NCBI GenBank assembly: GCA_963734365.1
Contig: CAVTGV010000007.1
Location: 1-64,000 of the forward strand
Length of the DNA: 64,000 nucleotides
Source: JACVRW01 sp963734365
Lineage (GTDB): Bacteria; Actinomycetota; Thermoleophilia; Solirubrobacterales; Thermoleophilaceae
Reading direction: 5' to 3'
Part shown: positions 19,538 through 27,090 of the stretch, in pieces
Layout of the letters: every line of letters starts with the position of its first letter
Numbering within the stretch: the stretch's first letter is position 1
Notes under the pieces: generated by a model
Seen by the model: the letters and a program-made list of their open reading frames with translations, nothing else
What the model was told of the DNA's origin: nothing
The model's database searches: none
Program-made: the position numbers and the translations under genes

Positions 19538-20815
19538 CTATCGCCGGCGGATCCGCTCGCAGCCGATCAGCCGGTCGGCCCCGTCGCGGTAGGCGCGGTC
19601 GTGACCTGCCCCGCAGCGGACGACGTCGCGGGCGCTGCCGGCCAGGCCGACCTTGTCGTTCCCCGCGCCGGTGCTGATTTGGTCGCGGCCGCTGCCCGGG
19701 TTGACGCTGTCGGCGCCACGCCCGGTCATTATCCGGTCTTGACCGGGACCCGCCGAGACCCGGTCTGCGCCGGCCCCGGTATTTACCCGGTCGGCGCCGC
19801 CGCGGCTGCAGACGAGGTCGCGCCCGGCGCCGGAGACGATGCGGTCGGGCGCCGCGGTGGCAACGATCACGTCGTCGCCGGGCGTACCCCGGGTGACGCC
19901 GCCGGCCTTGGCGATGATCGTCGCGGGCCGGCCAAGACAGACGGCATCCGACTCTCCGGTAACTGTCACTAACACGTATCCATCTCCGCTCCGGAGACCG
20001 TCGTTGACGATCACTTCACTGGAGCGCGCCGGCCCCGGATCGACATAGCTCGAGCCGCCACCGCCACCGCCGCTGCCGGCCGTTCCGCCGCTGCCGCCCC
20101 CGCCGCCGCCGAAGTATCCGCCCCCGCCGCCGCCGCCATCGGCGCCGCCAGGCTGGAGGCTCGCGCCGGCGCCGCCTTGGCCGAGCGACCCGGTCCCGCC
20201 ACTGCCCGAACCGCCGGCGCTCTCGCCGCCGGCGCCGCCCGCACTCCCCGTGCCCGGCGCGCCGCCGCTGCCGGCTGCCCCGGCTCCGGTGTTTGCGCTC
20301 GCGCCGCCCGCGCCGCCGGCGCGGCGGCGCGGGGCACCGCTCGTGCCGGCAATTCCGCCTCCGCCGCCGCCGGCGGCGACCATCACTCGATCGTCCAGTC
20401 CGGGTCCGGTACGCACATCGGATGCGCCTCCGCCGCCGCCCGAGAGCATGGGAAGCGAGCCCTGTGTCGCTAGCCCGCCGCCGCCGTTATAGCCGCCAGT
20501 GCCCCCTGGCCCGCCCTGTCCCCCGACAGAGATCGTGAGCGCCTGCCCGGAGTTCAGGAATAACAGCGTGAACACGTAGGCCCCCTTCCCACCCGGGGCG
20601 GAGTCCTGTCCGGACGACGAACCGCCCTGCGCGCCGGCTACTTCGAAGTTCAGCGCGTGCGCCGTGTCCGGCACTGTCCACCCGTATGCGCCCGGAGTCG
20701 ACCACGACAGCGTGGCTTCTTGCGCCCGCGCCCCAGCCACGACCAGCCCTGACAGTGTCAGCCAAACGACAAGCGCCAGGCCACACAACACCCCACGCCG
20801 CCATGCCGGGGTCAC
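19538..20815 (-). CDS. secreted glycine-rich protein with C-terminal RTX-like repeats
   Basis: 425 aa. A signal peptide (about 1-31: RRGVLCGLALVVWLTLSGLV ... ARAQ) is followed by a beta-rich opening (LSWSTPGAYGWTVPDTAHAL) and a glycine-rich domain of the ALK-GRD style (GAQGGSSSGQ, GGKGAYVFTL). A region of about 130 residues that is mostly Gly/Ala/Ser follows. Residues about 305-425 carry degenerate calcium-binding nonapeptides (GTPGDDVIV, GAGRDLV, GAGADRVSAG, GSGRDQISTG, GAGNDKV), as in hemolysin-type RTX proteins. The protein is probably extracellular and Ca2+-folded. The start is GTG. No sorting signal or type I secretion genes are nearby. Confidence 0.8.
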   Translation of the reverse strand: MTPAWRRGVLCGLALVVWLTLSGLVVAGARAQEATLSWSTPGAYGWTVPDTAHALNFEVAGAQGGSSSGQDSAPGGKGAYVFTLLFLNSGQALTISVGGQGGPGGTGGYNGGGGLATQGSLPMLSGGGGGASDVRTGPGLDDRVMVAAGGGGGGIAGTSGAPRRRAGGAGGASANTGAGAAGSGGAPGTGSAGGAGGESAGGSGSGGTGSLGQGGAGASLQPGGADGGGGGGGYFGGGGGGSGGTAGSGGGGGGSSYVDPGPARSSEVIVNDGLRSGDGYVLVTVTGESDAVCLGRPATIIAKAGGVTRGTPGDDVIVATAAPDRIVSGAGRDLVCSRGGADRVNTGAGADRVSAGPGQDRIMTGRGADSVNPGSGRDQISTGAGNDKVGLAGSARDVVRCGAGHDRAYRDGADRLIGCERIRRR

Positions 20816-20918
20816 GGTCCGACCCTACAGACGCTCCGGCGGGCGGTCAAAGAGCGGTGGAATCGTGGCGCTGGCGGCGCCAGCCCACCGCCTGCGCTGA
20901 CCACACACCGCTGGTACG

Positions 20919-21809
20919 ATGCCCCTCGCCTTGGTTATCGCGCACTCGTGGAGGGTTGCCTGGCTCGTAGCCGTGGCCGCCTTGCTGGGCGTGCTTGCGC
21001 TCACGAGCGCCCCGGCGCGCGGTGCCACTACGTTCGTGCATTCCGCCAAGGGCGGTGAGCTCCAGGGGGGCAGGCTCATTCTGCATGGCGTCGGCCGCCG
21101 GGTCGCCTGGATCACGAACAGCGGGCGCTCCGGGGTGGTCTCGGTCAAGAGGCTGCAGCGGCGGTTGTTCCTGCCGGGAAAGGCGGCGACCGGCGTACTC
21201 CATGTGACGGGCGACCGCGGCGGCGACGAGCAAACGTTCAAGCTGAGCCGGCCGCGCTATACGGCTGCGCGCGGCCGCGTGAGCTACAGGGTCAGGCGAC
21301 TCGCCAACACACGTCTCTCCCGCCCGGCGGGAGTCCGCCGCCTGCGCCGGTTCGGAGCCGCGTCCCTGTCGATCCTCGGAGCCCCGCAGATCGGGGCGGG
21401 CGACAACGGCGGCAACGACTGCCGGATCACGATTACGAACAACCTCCCGTGGGAACTAGAGGCGTCCTCAGAGTCGAAGTGGCCTACCGACACCTGGGAT
21501 CAGGGCATCCCCTTCCAGTACGTACTCGACCAAGCCCAAAGCATCACCTGGGGCTCGGACGGTGGCTTCCTGCGCGGCTGCAGCGTTTCCGGCGGCTGGA
21601 CGATCATCTCGGATCCCAACTCACCCCCGAACCCTCCGCAGGGAACATTCAACCTGAACACGGAGTGGGAGTGGAACGGCGGAGGGAGCACGGGGCACAC
21701 CTGCACGAACACGAACTGGGCCAGCTACTACTGCCAGGACTGGAGCACCGGAGCGGACGGCAGTGGCGTATGGGAGCTCAACTACTACTACCCGAGTACC
21801 GGCCCATGA
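20919..21809 (+). CDS. secreted two-module protein A (shared N-module, ET79/aegerolysin-like tail?)
   Basis: 296 aa. Hydrophobic leader about 10-36 (VAWLVAVAALLGVLALTSAP). A basic beta-rich module follows (about 37-153), containing GELQGGRLILHGVGRRVAW, SGRSGVVSVKRLQRRLF, RGGDEQTFKLSRPR and RRFGAASLSILGAP. The neighbour at 21862-22713 has the same module. The C-terminal part (about 162-296) is unrelated to that of the neighbour: CRITITNNLPWELEASSE ... QSITWGSDGGFLRGC, rich in Trp, Tyr and paired Cys. The 'TNN ... WGS-GGF-G' pattern recalls ET79/aegerolysin-like beta-sandwiches (tentative). It diverges from the glycine-rich gene. Confidence 0.7.
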   Translation: MPLALVIAHSWRVAWLVAVAALLGVLALTSAPARGATTFVHSAKGGELQGGRLILHGVGRRVAWITNSGRSGVVSVKRLQRRLFLPGKAATGVLHVTGDRGGDEQTFKLSRPRYTAARGRVSYRVRRLANTRLSRPAGVRRLRRFGAASLSILGAPQIGAGDNGGNDCRITITNNLPWELEASSESKWPTDTWDQGIPFQYVLDQAQSITWGSDGGFLRGCSVSGGWTIISDPNSPPNPPQGTFNLNTEWEWNGGGSTGHTCTNTNWASYYCQDWSTGADGSGVWELNYYYPSTGP

Positions 21810-21861
21810 CCGGCCGATGGGGCGCCGGGGCGCATCGAGTTTGAGCCGACGAGGCGGTGAG

Positions 21862-22713
21862 ATGGATCGCCTGAAATGCTTCCTCGTGGTCGGAGTTTTG
21901 GCGTTTGCAGGGTGTGCTGTCGCGGCCGGAACTGCGGCGGCGCCCGCATCTGCGCAGCCGCCTCCCGCGGGCCACACGGTGTTCGTTCATTCCGCCCTGA
22001 GCGGTGAGCTCGGCGGCGGCCGGCTGACCTTGCGCGGCGTGGGCCGGCGGGTGACCTGGGCGCACGAGAGTGGCCGCTCCGGGGTGATGGCGATCAAGCG
22101 GCTGCACCGGCGCCTGTTCACATCCGGCAGCCCGTCCGCGACCGGCACGCTGCACGTGGCGGGCCAGCGCGGCGGCGACGAGCTGACTTTCAAGCTGAGC
22201 CGGCCGCGCCGCAACCTCGCGCGCGGCACCGTCAGCTACAAGGTAAAGCGGCTGGGCGGTGGCCGCCTGCCGCGCCGTGCCGCCCAAGCGGCGGGAGGCC
22301 CGCGCCGGTTCGGCCCAGCGTCGCTGTCGATCGTCGGCGCCCCCGCCTCTCTGCAAGCCGCCAACACCTACTACGTATGTGTTCCGCCCGGGGAGACCGT
22401 TCGTCGGGGGTGCTGGGGGACGGTGACAGGGTCCGGCCTGAAGCCAAACCAGACCCTGAACGTGACACTCACCAACAGTGACGGTTCAACACTGTCTGGG
22501 GCCCAGTTGGGGATCAACCCCACGACGGACGCGAACGGGAACCTGGGGACGCAGGCACCGGTGCAACTGGATGTGGTGTGCTGGCCGACCGGCGTCACGA
22601 GCGTCGACATCAGCGGCGTGGCGGCAGACGGCACTACTACGGTCAGCGCCCATGCCGACGCGCCGTATTACTACAAGTACGGCCAGTTCTACTGCTCAAA
22701 CGTGGCCCCCTGA
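21862..22713 (+). CDS. secreted two-module protein B (shared N-module, Ig-like tail)
   Basis: 283 aa. The ATG follows GAGGCGGTGAG. Leader about 1-32 (CFLVVGVLAFAGCAVAAGTA), possibly a lipoprotein because Cys18 lies in FAGC. The N-module (about 38-165) matches that of 20919-21809 nearly position by position: GELGGGRLTLRGVGRRVTW, SGRSGVMAIKRLHRRLF, RGGDELTFKLSRPR, RRFGPASLSIVGAP. The C-terminal part is an Ig-like beta domain with cysteines (YYVCVPPGETVRRGCWG, GSGLKPNQTLNVTL). The start lies 52 bp after the stop of protein A, so they are probably co-transcribed. The last 25 bp overlap the convergent MBL gene. Confidence 0.72.
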   Translation: MDRLKCFLVVGVLAFAGCAVAAGTAAAPASAQPPPAGHTVFVHSALSGELGGGRLTLRGVGRRVTWAHESGRSGVMAIKRLHRRLFTSGSPSATGTLHVAGQRGGDELTFKLSRPRRNLARGTVSYKVKRLGGGRLPRRAAQAAGGPRRFGPASLSIVGAPASLQAANTYYVCVPPGETVRRGCWGTVTGSGLKPNQTLNVTLTNSDGSTLSGAQLGINPTTDANGNLGTQAPVQLDVVCWPTGVTSVDISGVAADGTTTVSAHADAPYYYKYGQFYCSNVAP

Positions 22714-23372
22714 GCTGCGCCTCGCGACCGCCGTGACCGGTTCGGCCTGCGGCACCCAAGCGGTCGCCATGGCTCGTGCTCGTGCGTGAGCCAGACGAGC
22801 TCGGGGTCGAGCGCAAGGACCCGCTGCCGGCCTTCGGTGGGCGGCTCGTCGAACTCGCCGAACCACACCGCCACGTCGCCGCCGACGATGACCGGGCGCC
22901 CGCCAGTCTCGACGACGACCATCTGCATGCCAGGCGTGTGGCCCGGCGCCGGGACGAGTCGGAGCCCGGGCAGCAGCTCGCGCTCGCCGTCGACCTGCAC
23001 GTACTGCACGCCGGGCGCCTCGACCCACTCGCGAATGGTGTAGTCGTCCTCGCTGCGCGCGTCGTCGAGCTCCCGACGCTGGACATAGATCGGCTTGCCG
23101 GCGAAGAGGTGGTTGCCGCCGCAGTGGTCGGCGTGCAGGTGTGTGTTGACGACGATGTCGATGCCGGCGAGGTCGAAGTCCTGCTCGCTCAGCGGCTGGA
23201 GGCGGGGATCCATGTCGGCCATCGCCGGGTGCAGCTCCGTCATGCCGGTGTCGACCAGCACGCACGCATCGGGATGGTTGATGACGTGCACGTAGACCGG
23301 CATCCGCTCGCCCTCGACGGAAAGGTCGGCAACGAAGACTGGCGTGATGGTGATCGAGGTAGGGGCGTTCAT
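22689..23372 (-). CDS. MBL-fold metallohydrolase (AHL-lactonase-like)
   Basis: 227 aa. The zinc-binding motif NTHLHADHCGG (HxHxDH), a further His in PAPGHTPGMQM, the Asp in IVGGDVAVWFG, and the late His in LTHEHEPWRPLG complete a two-metal site. The N-acyl-homoserine-lactonase-like group fits best, but substrates of such proteins vary widely. The start ATG (23370-23372) overlaps the sigma-factor stop as ATGA, so the pair is translationally coupled. The basic tail (RRPNRSRRSRG) extends over the convergent end of secreted protein B. Confidence 0.85.
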   Translation of the reverse strand: MNAPTSITITPVFVADLSVEGERMPVYVHVINHPDACVLVDTGMTELHPAMADMDPRLQPLSEQDFDLAGIDIVVNTHLHADHCGGNHLFAGKPIYVQRRELDDARSEDDYTIREWVEAPGVQYVQVDGERELLPGLRLVPAPGHTPGMQMVVVETGGRPVIVGGDVAVWFGEFDEPPTEGRQRVLALDPELVWLTHEHEPWRPLGCRRPNRSRRSRGAAQGATFEQ

Positions 23373-24355
23373 GGTGTACGGACCGCCGCGCTGAGCGTGG
23401 CCGGCAGGTCGAAGTGCTCGAACACGGCGCCGCCGAAGGTGACAATCTCGGTGACGACCCCGTCCTGCACCCGCAGGACGTCGATCGCCAGCGGTTCGTA
23501 CGCGGCGTCGCCCGGCTTGCGCACGTAGCCCGCGACCGCGGGCTGACCGTTGGCGCGGGTGACCACGCACCGCATGCTGCCGAACGCCTCCGATCCGAAC
23601 CCGCCGTCGATCCAGCCCTGCACGACGGTGCTTCGGCCGGTCCAGACGCCGGGCGTCGGCGGCATCGAAAAGCGGACGTCCTCATGCATGAGCGCGGCCA
23701 GGCCCTCGGCGTCGGCGCGCTCGCTGCATTCGACGTAGCGGGCGAGCAGCTGCCGCTCGGCGGCGGTCGGCTCGGCGGCGTGTTGCCACGCCTCGCGGTC
23801 CTCGGGCAGGCTCTCCCGCAACCCGGCCCGCGCGCGCTGCAGCGCGGAGTTCACCGATGCCTCTGTTGTCTCGAGCAGCCGCGCGGTCTCCTTCGCCGAG
23901 CAGCCGAGGACGTCGCGCAGCACGAGCACGGCCCGCGGCAGCGGCGCGAGGTGCTGGATCGCGGCGATGAACGCCAGCTCGACGGTCTCCTTGGCGAGCG
24001 CCACGTCCTCCGGGCCCTCGCGCCGGTCGGGCAGCTGGTCGAGGAGCTCGTCGGGAAAGGGCTGCAGCCACGCGACCTCGCCGCTCGCGCTCGGCCGCCG
24101 CGGGCGCTTGTCGAGCGCGTCGAGGCAGGCGTTCGTCGCGATCCGGTACAGCCACGCGCGAACCGACGCGCGGCCCTCGTACGTGTCGCGTCGGCGCCAC
24201 GCGCGCAGGAACGCCTCCTGGACGAGGTCCTCGGCCTCCTCGAACGACCCGAGCAGGCGGTAGCAGTGGACGTGCAACTCGCGGCGGTGCGGCTCGACGC
24301 GGGCGCCGAAGGCCTGCTCGTCGAGCGGCCGGAGGTCGTCGGTGATGGAGTTCAT
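23369..24355 (-). CDS. ECF sigma factor with SnoaL-like C-terminal domain (SigG/TIGR02960-like)
   Basis: 328 aa. Sigma region 2 (YRLLGSFEEAEDLVQEAFLR, YRIATNACLDALDKRP) and region 4 (LPRAVLVLRDVLGCSAKETA, SVNSALQRARAGL) occupy about 20-190. A SnoaL/NTF2-like domain follows (about 200-320: ALMHEDVRFSMPP, VTRANGQPAVAGYV). This layout matches SigG-type ECF factors, in which the SnoaL domain replaces or supplements an anti-sigma factor. No anti-sigma gene is adjacent. The MBL hydrolase gene downstream overlaps by 4 bp, so it is a probable output or partner. Confidence 0.88.
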   Translation of the reverse strand: MNSITDDLRPLDEQAFGARVEPHRRELHVHCYRLLGSFEEAEDLVQEAFLRAWRRRDTYEGRASVRAWLYRIATNACLDALDKRPRRPSASGEVAWLQPFPDELLDQLPDRREGPEDVALAKETVELAFIAAIQHLAPLPRAVLVLRDVLGCSAKETARLLETTEASVNSALQRARAGLRESLPEDREAWQHAAEPTAAERQLLARYVECSERADAEGLAALMHEDVRFSMPPTPGVWTGRSTVVQGWIDGGFGSEAFGSMRCVVTRANGQPAVAGYVRKPGDAAYEPLAIDVLRVQDGVVTEIVTFGGAVFEHFDLPATLSAAVRTP

Positions 24356-24586
24356 AGTGTGTGTGACGGCGAGCGGCCCAAGAACTCATCACGCTGGCGC
24401 GATGCAGCGTCTCGAGGAGCGTTGCCGCAATCGAGGGTGCTTCATTGCGCAGAATTCCACAGCACGACCCTCCGCTGCCTCGGCGCATCCAAATCCGTGC
24501 GCCCCGATGAACTGGGACCGCGGTAGACGCGGCGCGGGAGGTCTTCGAGTTCGCTACCGGCGCTGTCGCCCGGCACACTGAGTCGC

Positions 24587-25096
24587 GTGTTCGCGGTCGT
24601 AATCACCGGGCCGCCGGGCGCCGGCAAGACAACGGTGCTGACCGCGCTCGTTGATGCGCTCTCAGACGACAACGTCGCCCACGCAGCCATCGAAGTCGAG
24701 GGGCTTGTGTGGACGCACCCGGCCCTGACCGATGAGCAGTGGGCCCGGCAGGTGCGTTGCGCATGCGAGAGCTACCGTGAGGCCGGGCACCGTCTGCTGC
24801 TCGTCGTCCAGACCCTGGAAGCCGACGCCGACGTCGCCGAGTTGCTGGAGGTGGTCGGCGCGGACGAGATCTTCCTCGTGCGGCTGGAGGCCGAGCCGGC
24901 GAGCCTGGTCGAGCGCATCATCGAGCGCGAGCCTCCGGGCTGGTCGGGGCTGTCCGGCCTCGTCGAGCACGCGCAAGGGCTGGCCGGGACGATGCCGGGC
25001 TTGGCGCGTGTGGACCTGGTGTTGAGCACCGAGGGAGAACGCGCCGAGGACGTGGCTGCGCGCATTCGCGCGGCCCGGCCGGGCTGGCTGTCCTAA
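24587..25096 (+). CDS. P-loop NTPase / kinase-like protein
   Basis: 169 aa. Walker A ITGPPGAGKTTVLTAL sits at residues 6-21. Further features are EVEGLVWTHPALTDEQW and a Walker-B-like hydrophobic strand HRLLLVVQTLEADADVAEL. Length and motifs fit small nucleoside/adenylate-kinase-like or gluconokinase-like P-loop enzymes; the substrate is not evident. The GTG at 24587 is the only start that keeps the P-loop at the N-terminus. The end overlaps the convergent hydrolase stop by 4 bp. Confidence 0.75.
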   Translation: MFAVVITGPPGAGKTTVLTALVDALSDDNVAHAAIEVEGLVWTHPALTDEQWARQVRCACESYREAGHRLLLVVQTLEADADVAELLEVVGADEIFLVRLEAEPASLVERIIEREPPGWSGLSGLVEHAQGLAGTMPGLARVDLVLSTEGERAEDVAARIRAARPGWLS

Positions 25097-25956
25097 GCGG
25101 GGGGTGGGTCATCCTCGGGGAGCGCGAGCATCGCCGCGGCGACCTCACTGGCGGCCTCATCCGGGATCGCTGTCGCGGCTCGTTCGAGCACGAGCAGCCG
25201 CGCACCGGGGATCTCCCGCGCGAGCGCCTCGCCGTTGCCGACCGGGAAGAACGGGTCCCGGCGACCGTGCACCACGAGCGCCGGGATCGCGAGCTCGGCC
25301 AGGCGCTCGCGCCAGCGCGGCTCGCAATTGAGCTTGGAGAACACAATGCCCATCTGGTTCGCCATCTGGACCGCGGGCTCCGTGCCCGGCGTGCGGTCCC
25401 AGATGCGCTCGGCGGTCACGCGTGCGGCGGCGGGGTCGTTACCGAGGACCTCCGCGCCGGCGGCCGCGAACTGCGCCACGGCGGCGCGGTCGGACCAGTC
25501 GGGCATCGGGCCCGAGAACAAGCGGTCCATCGTCGCCGCGTCATGGTCGGGCAGATCGTCATCGGGCGGGCCCGGTGCGACGGGCCTCGTCCCGGCGAGG
25601 GTGAGCGCCGAGAACGCGTCCGGGTGGTCGAGCGCGGCGACCTGGGCGACCATTCCGCCGACGCCGATGCCCGCCAGGTGCGCCGGGCGGTCGTCGAGTC
25701 CGCGGGCGAGCGCCGCGGCGTCGGCTGCGAGATCACGCAGCGTGTACGCCGGCGCATCGGGATCGACGGTGGTCGACGCTCCGCAATCGCGCAGGTCGTA
25801 GCGCACGACGTGGCGTCCACCGCGAGCGAGCGCTTCGCACAGCCCGTCGGGCCAGGAGAGCATGGTCGTGCCGCCCGCGAGCAGAACGAGCGGCGCCGCC
25901 GCGTCGCCGAAATGCTCGACCCCGAGCGTGACGCCGTTGGCCTCGACCGTCGTCAT
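25093..25956 (-). CDS. alpha/beta-hydrolase-fold protein lacking catalytic Ser and His
   Basis: 287 aa with a full-length alpha/beta hydrolase scaffold: YDLRDCGASTT, YTLRDLAADAAALARGL, and the acid-loop Asp234 in VVHGRRDPFFP. The nucleophile elbow that is usually G-x-S-x-G-G-M reads GIGVGGMVAQ, so Gly98 replaces Ser (GGC instead of AGC, one base). At the usual catalytic His ('E-G-M-G-H-D-L-P') it reads ERAATAIP, with Thr262. Two of three catalytic residues are gone while the frame is intact. It may be a binding or scaffold protein, or an early pseudogene. The parent family has esterase and epoxide-hydrolase-like members. Confidence 0.85.
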   Translation of the reverse strand: MTTVEANGVTLGVEHFGDAAAPLVLLAGGTTMLSWPDGLCEALARGGRHVVRYDLRDCGASTTVDPDAPAYTLRDLAADAAALARGLDDRPAHLAGIGVGGMVAQVAALDHPDAFSALTLAGTRPVAPGPPDDDLPDHDAATMDRLFSGPMPDWSDRAAVAQFAAAGAEVLGNDPAAARVTAERIWDRTPGTEPAVQMANQMGIVFSKLNCEPRWRERLAELAIPALVVHGRRDPFFPVGNGEALAREIPGARLLVLERAATAIPDEAASEVAAAMLALPEDDPPPA

Positions 25957-25984
25957 GCCACCAGCGCTGACGCACCATGTGCCG

Positions 25985-26287
25985 TCATGTGGTCACGTGC
26001 CGCTCGAGCCACGCGACGGCGTGGCGGGCGGCTTCGGGCACGTAGGGCTCCTGGTCGTACAGCTCGACGTGGTTGTCGGTCTCGATCCAGACGAGGTCCT
26101 TGACGCCCCCGGCGGCATCGAAGGCCTGCTGGGCGAACTCGGGCAGAAGGGCGGCGTCCTTTGTGCCGTGCAGGATCAGCAGCGGGATCGGAGCGACGAG
26201 CGGCGCGGCGGAGACGGCGTTGTAGGCGAAGTAGGTGGGCAGCGAGTCCGCGGTGATCTCGCGTGGCCAGTTCACGGCCCAGGCCCA
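25985..26287 (-). pseudogene. C-terminal remnant of a second alpha/beta hydrolase
   Basis: The frame reads WAVNWPREITADSLPTYFAY, PIPLLILHGTKDAALLPEFA and a terminal KDLVWIETDNHVELYDQEPY. This is the C-terminal third of a dienelactone-hydrolase/acetyl-xylan-esterase-like protein with the catalytic Asp (GTKDA) and His (DNHVEL) present. The N-terminal two thirds, including the Ser elbow, are absent. Just upstream the sequence becomes an AraC-like fragment, so the junction marks a deletion. Confidence 0.65.
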
Positions 26288-26315
26288 TCGCCTGCCGACC
26301 GGTCCGGCGGAGCCG

Positions 26316-26595
26316 CTAGGCCGGTACGTCGGGGACGACCGTGACGCCGTCTCGCTCGCCAAGCGCCTGGCGTGCGCACCGAAACGCTGTCGGCGGGGTA
26401 GCGCAAGCGCCGCCCGTCCACAACGACGTCGTGCGCAGCGCCGGACTTGACGCAGATTCCGAGACCGTCCGAGACGTGCGCAGGGAAGCGGCGCACGCCG
26501 ATCCCGGCGGCCACGATCTCGACCCCCGGGAGCTGCCAGGGCCGATGGATCGAGCAGTTGGCCAGAGCGACATCAGGGTCACCAACTGAGTTCAC
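26316..26595 (-). pseudogene. N-terminal remnant of an AraC-type regulator (cupin part)
   Basis: The GTG at 26593-26595 overlaps the stop of the upstream GNAT gene as GTGA, so this was once the second gene of an operon. The frame reads CSIHRPWQLPGVEIVAAGIG, VRRFPAHVSDGLGICVKSGA, VVVDGRRLRYPADSVSVRTP, like the ligand-binding cupin domain of AraC regulators. It then shifts frame (ALGERDGVTVVPDVPA) and is cut off by the hydrolase remnant. The DNA-binding helix-turn-helix part is missing. Assignment to AraC is by pattern only. Confidence 0.45.
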
Positions 26596-27062
26596 CGGGT
26601 GGATGTCAGGGCGCACACGTAGATGGCTGCCGGGTTTCCGGGTTCCCATCCCGGCAGCGGATCGATGGTGTCGATGTGGACGAAGCCGTGGCGCTCCCAG
26701 AAGGCGCGGGTCGCGACGTACGGCTCGTAGTCATCGGACGGATCGAGGGTCTTGGCCTCGACGAGGGCGAAGTTGTCAGCAGCGAGAGCACCGAGGACGT
26801 GTTCGAGAAGCGTCGCGCCGACCCCCTGGTTGCGCTGGTCGTGTCGCACGGCGATCCAGAGGATCTCGGCGGCTCGGGACGACCGGTACTCGGCCACGAC
26901 GAAGCCGACCACGCCAGTGTCTTCGGTGATGACCCAGCCGTGGTGCGCGTCGAGGTCGCTGGCGAGCTTGTCGGGCACATCGTCGGTGAAGTAATCGGGC
27001 AGTCCGTGAACGATCGTCTGGCATGCCTCCAGGTCTTCAGGGGTGGCGGGTCGGACGCGCAT
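26592..27062 (-). CDS. GNAT-family N-acetyltransferase
   Basis: 156 aa, a single GNAT domain. N-terminal VRPATPEDLEACQTIVHGL, beta4 AAEILWIAVRHDQRNQGVGATLLEHV with the acetyl-CoA pyrophosphate loop (QRNQGVGAT), and a C-terminal substrate region (YVATRAFWERHGFVHIDTID). The acceptor substrate is unknown. It has a start ATG at 27060-27062. The stop overlaps the AraC remnant by 4 bases. Confidence 0.88.
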   Translation of the reverse strand: MRVRPATPEDLEACQTIVHGLPDYFTDDVPDKLASDLDAHHGWVITEDTGVVGFVVAEYRSSRAAEILWIAVRHDQRNQGVGATLLEHVLGALAADNFALVEAKTLDPSDDYEPYVATRAFWERHGFVHIDTIDPLPGWEPGNPAAIYVCALTSTR

Positions 27063-27090
27063 GGCGGTGCATTGTCGCGCAGCGCAGATG

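Noticed and set aside
19600..20500. CRISPR-like or tandem-repeat array
   Set aside because: The repetitiveness comes from Gly-rich and GxGxD codons of one secreted protein; there are no regular repeats with unique spacers.
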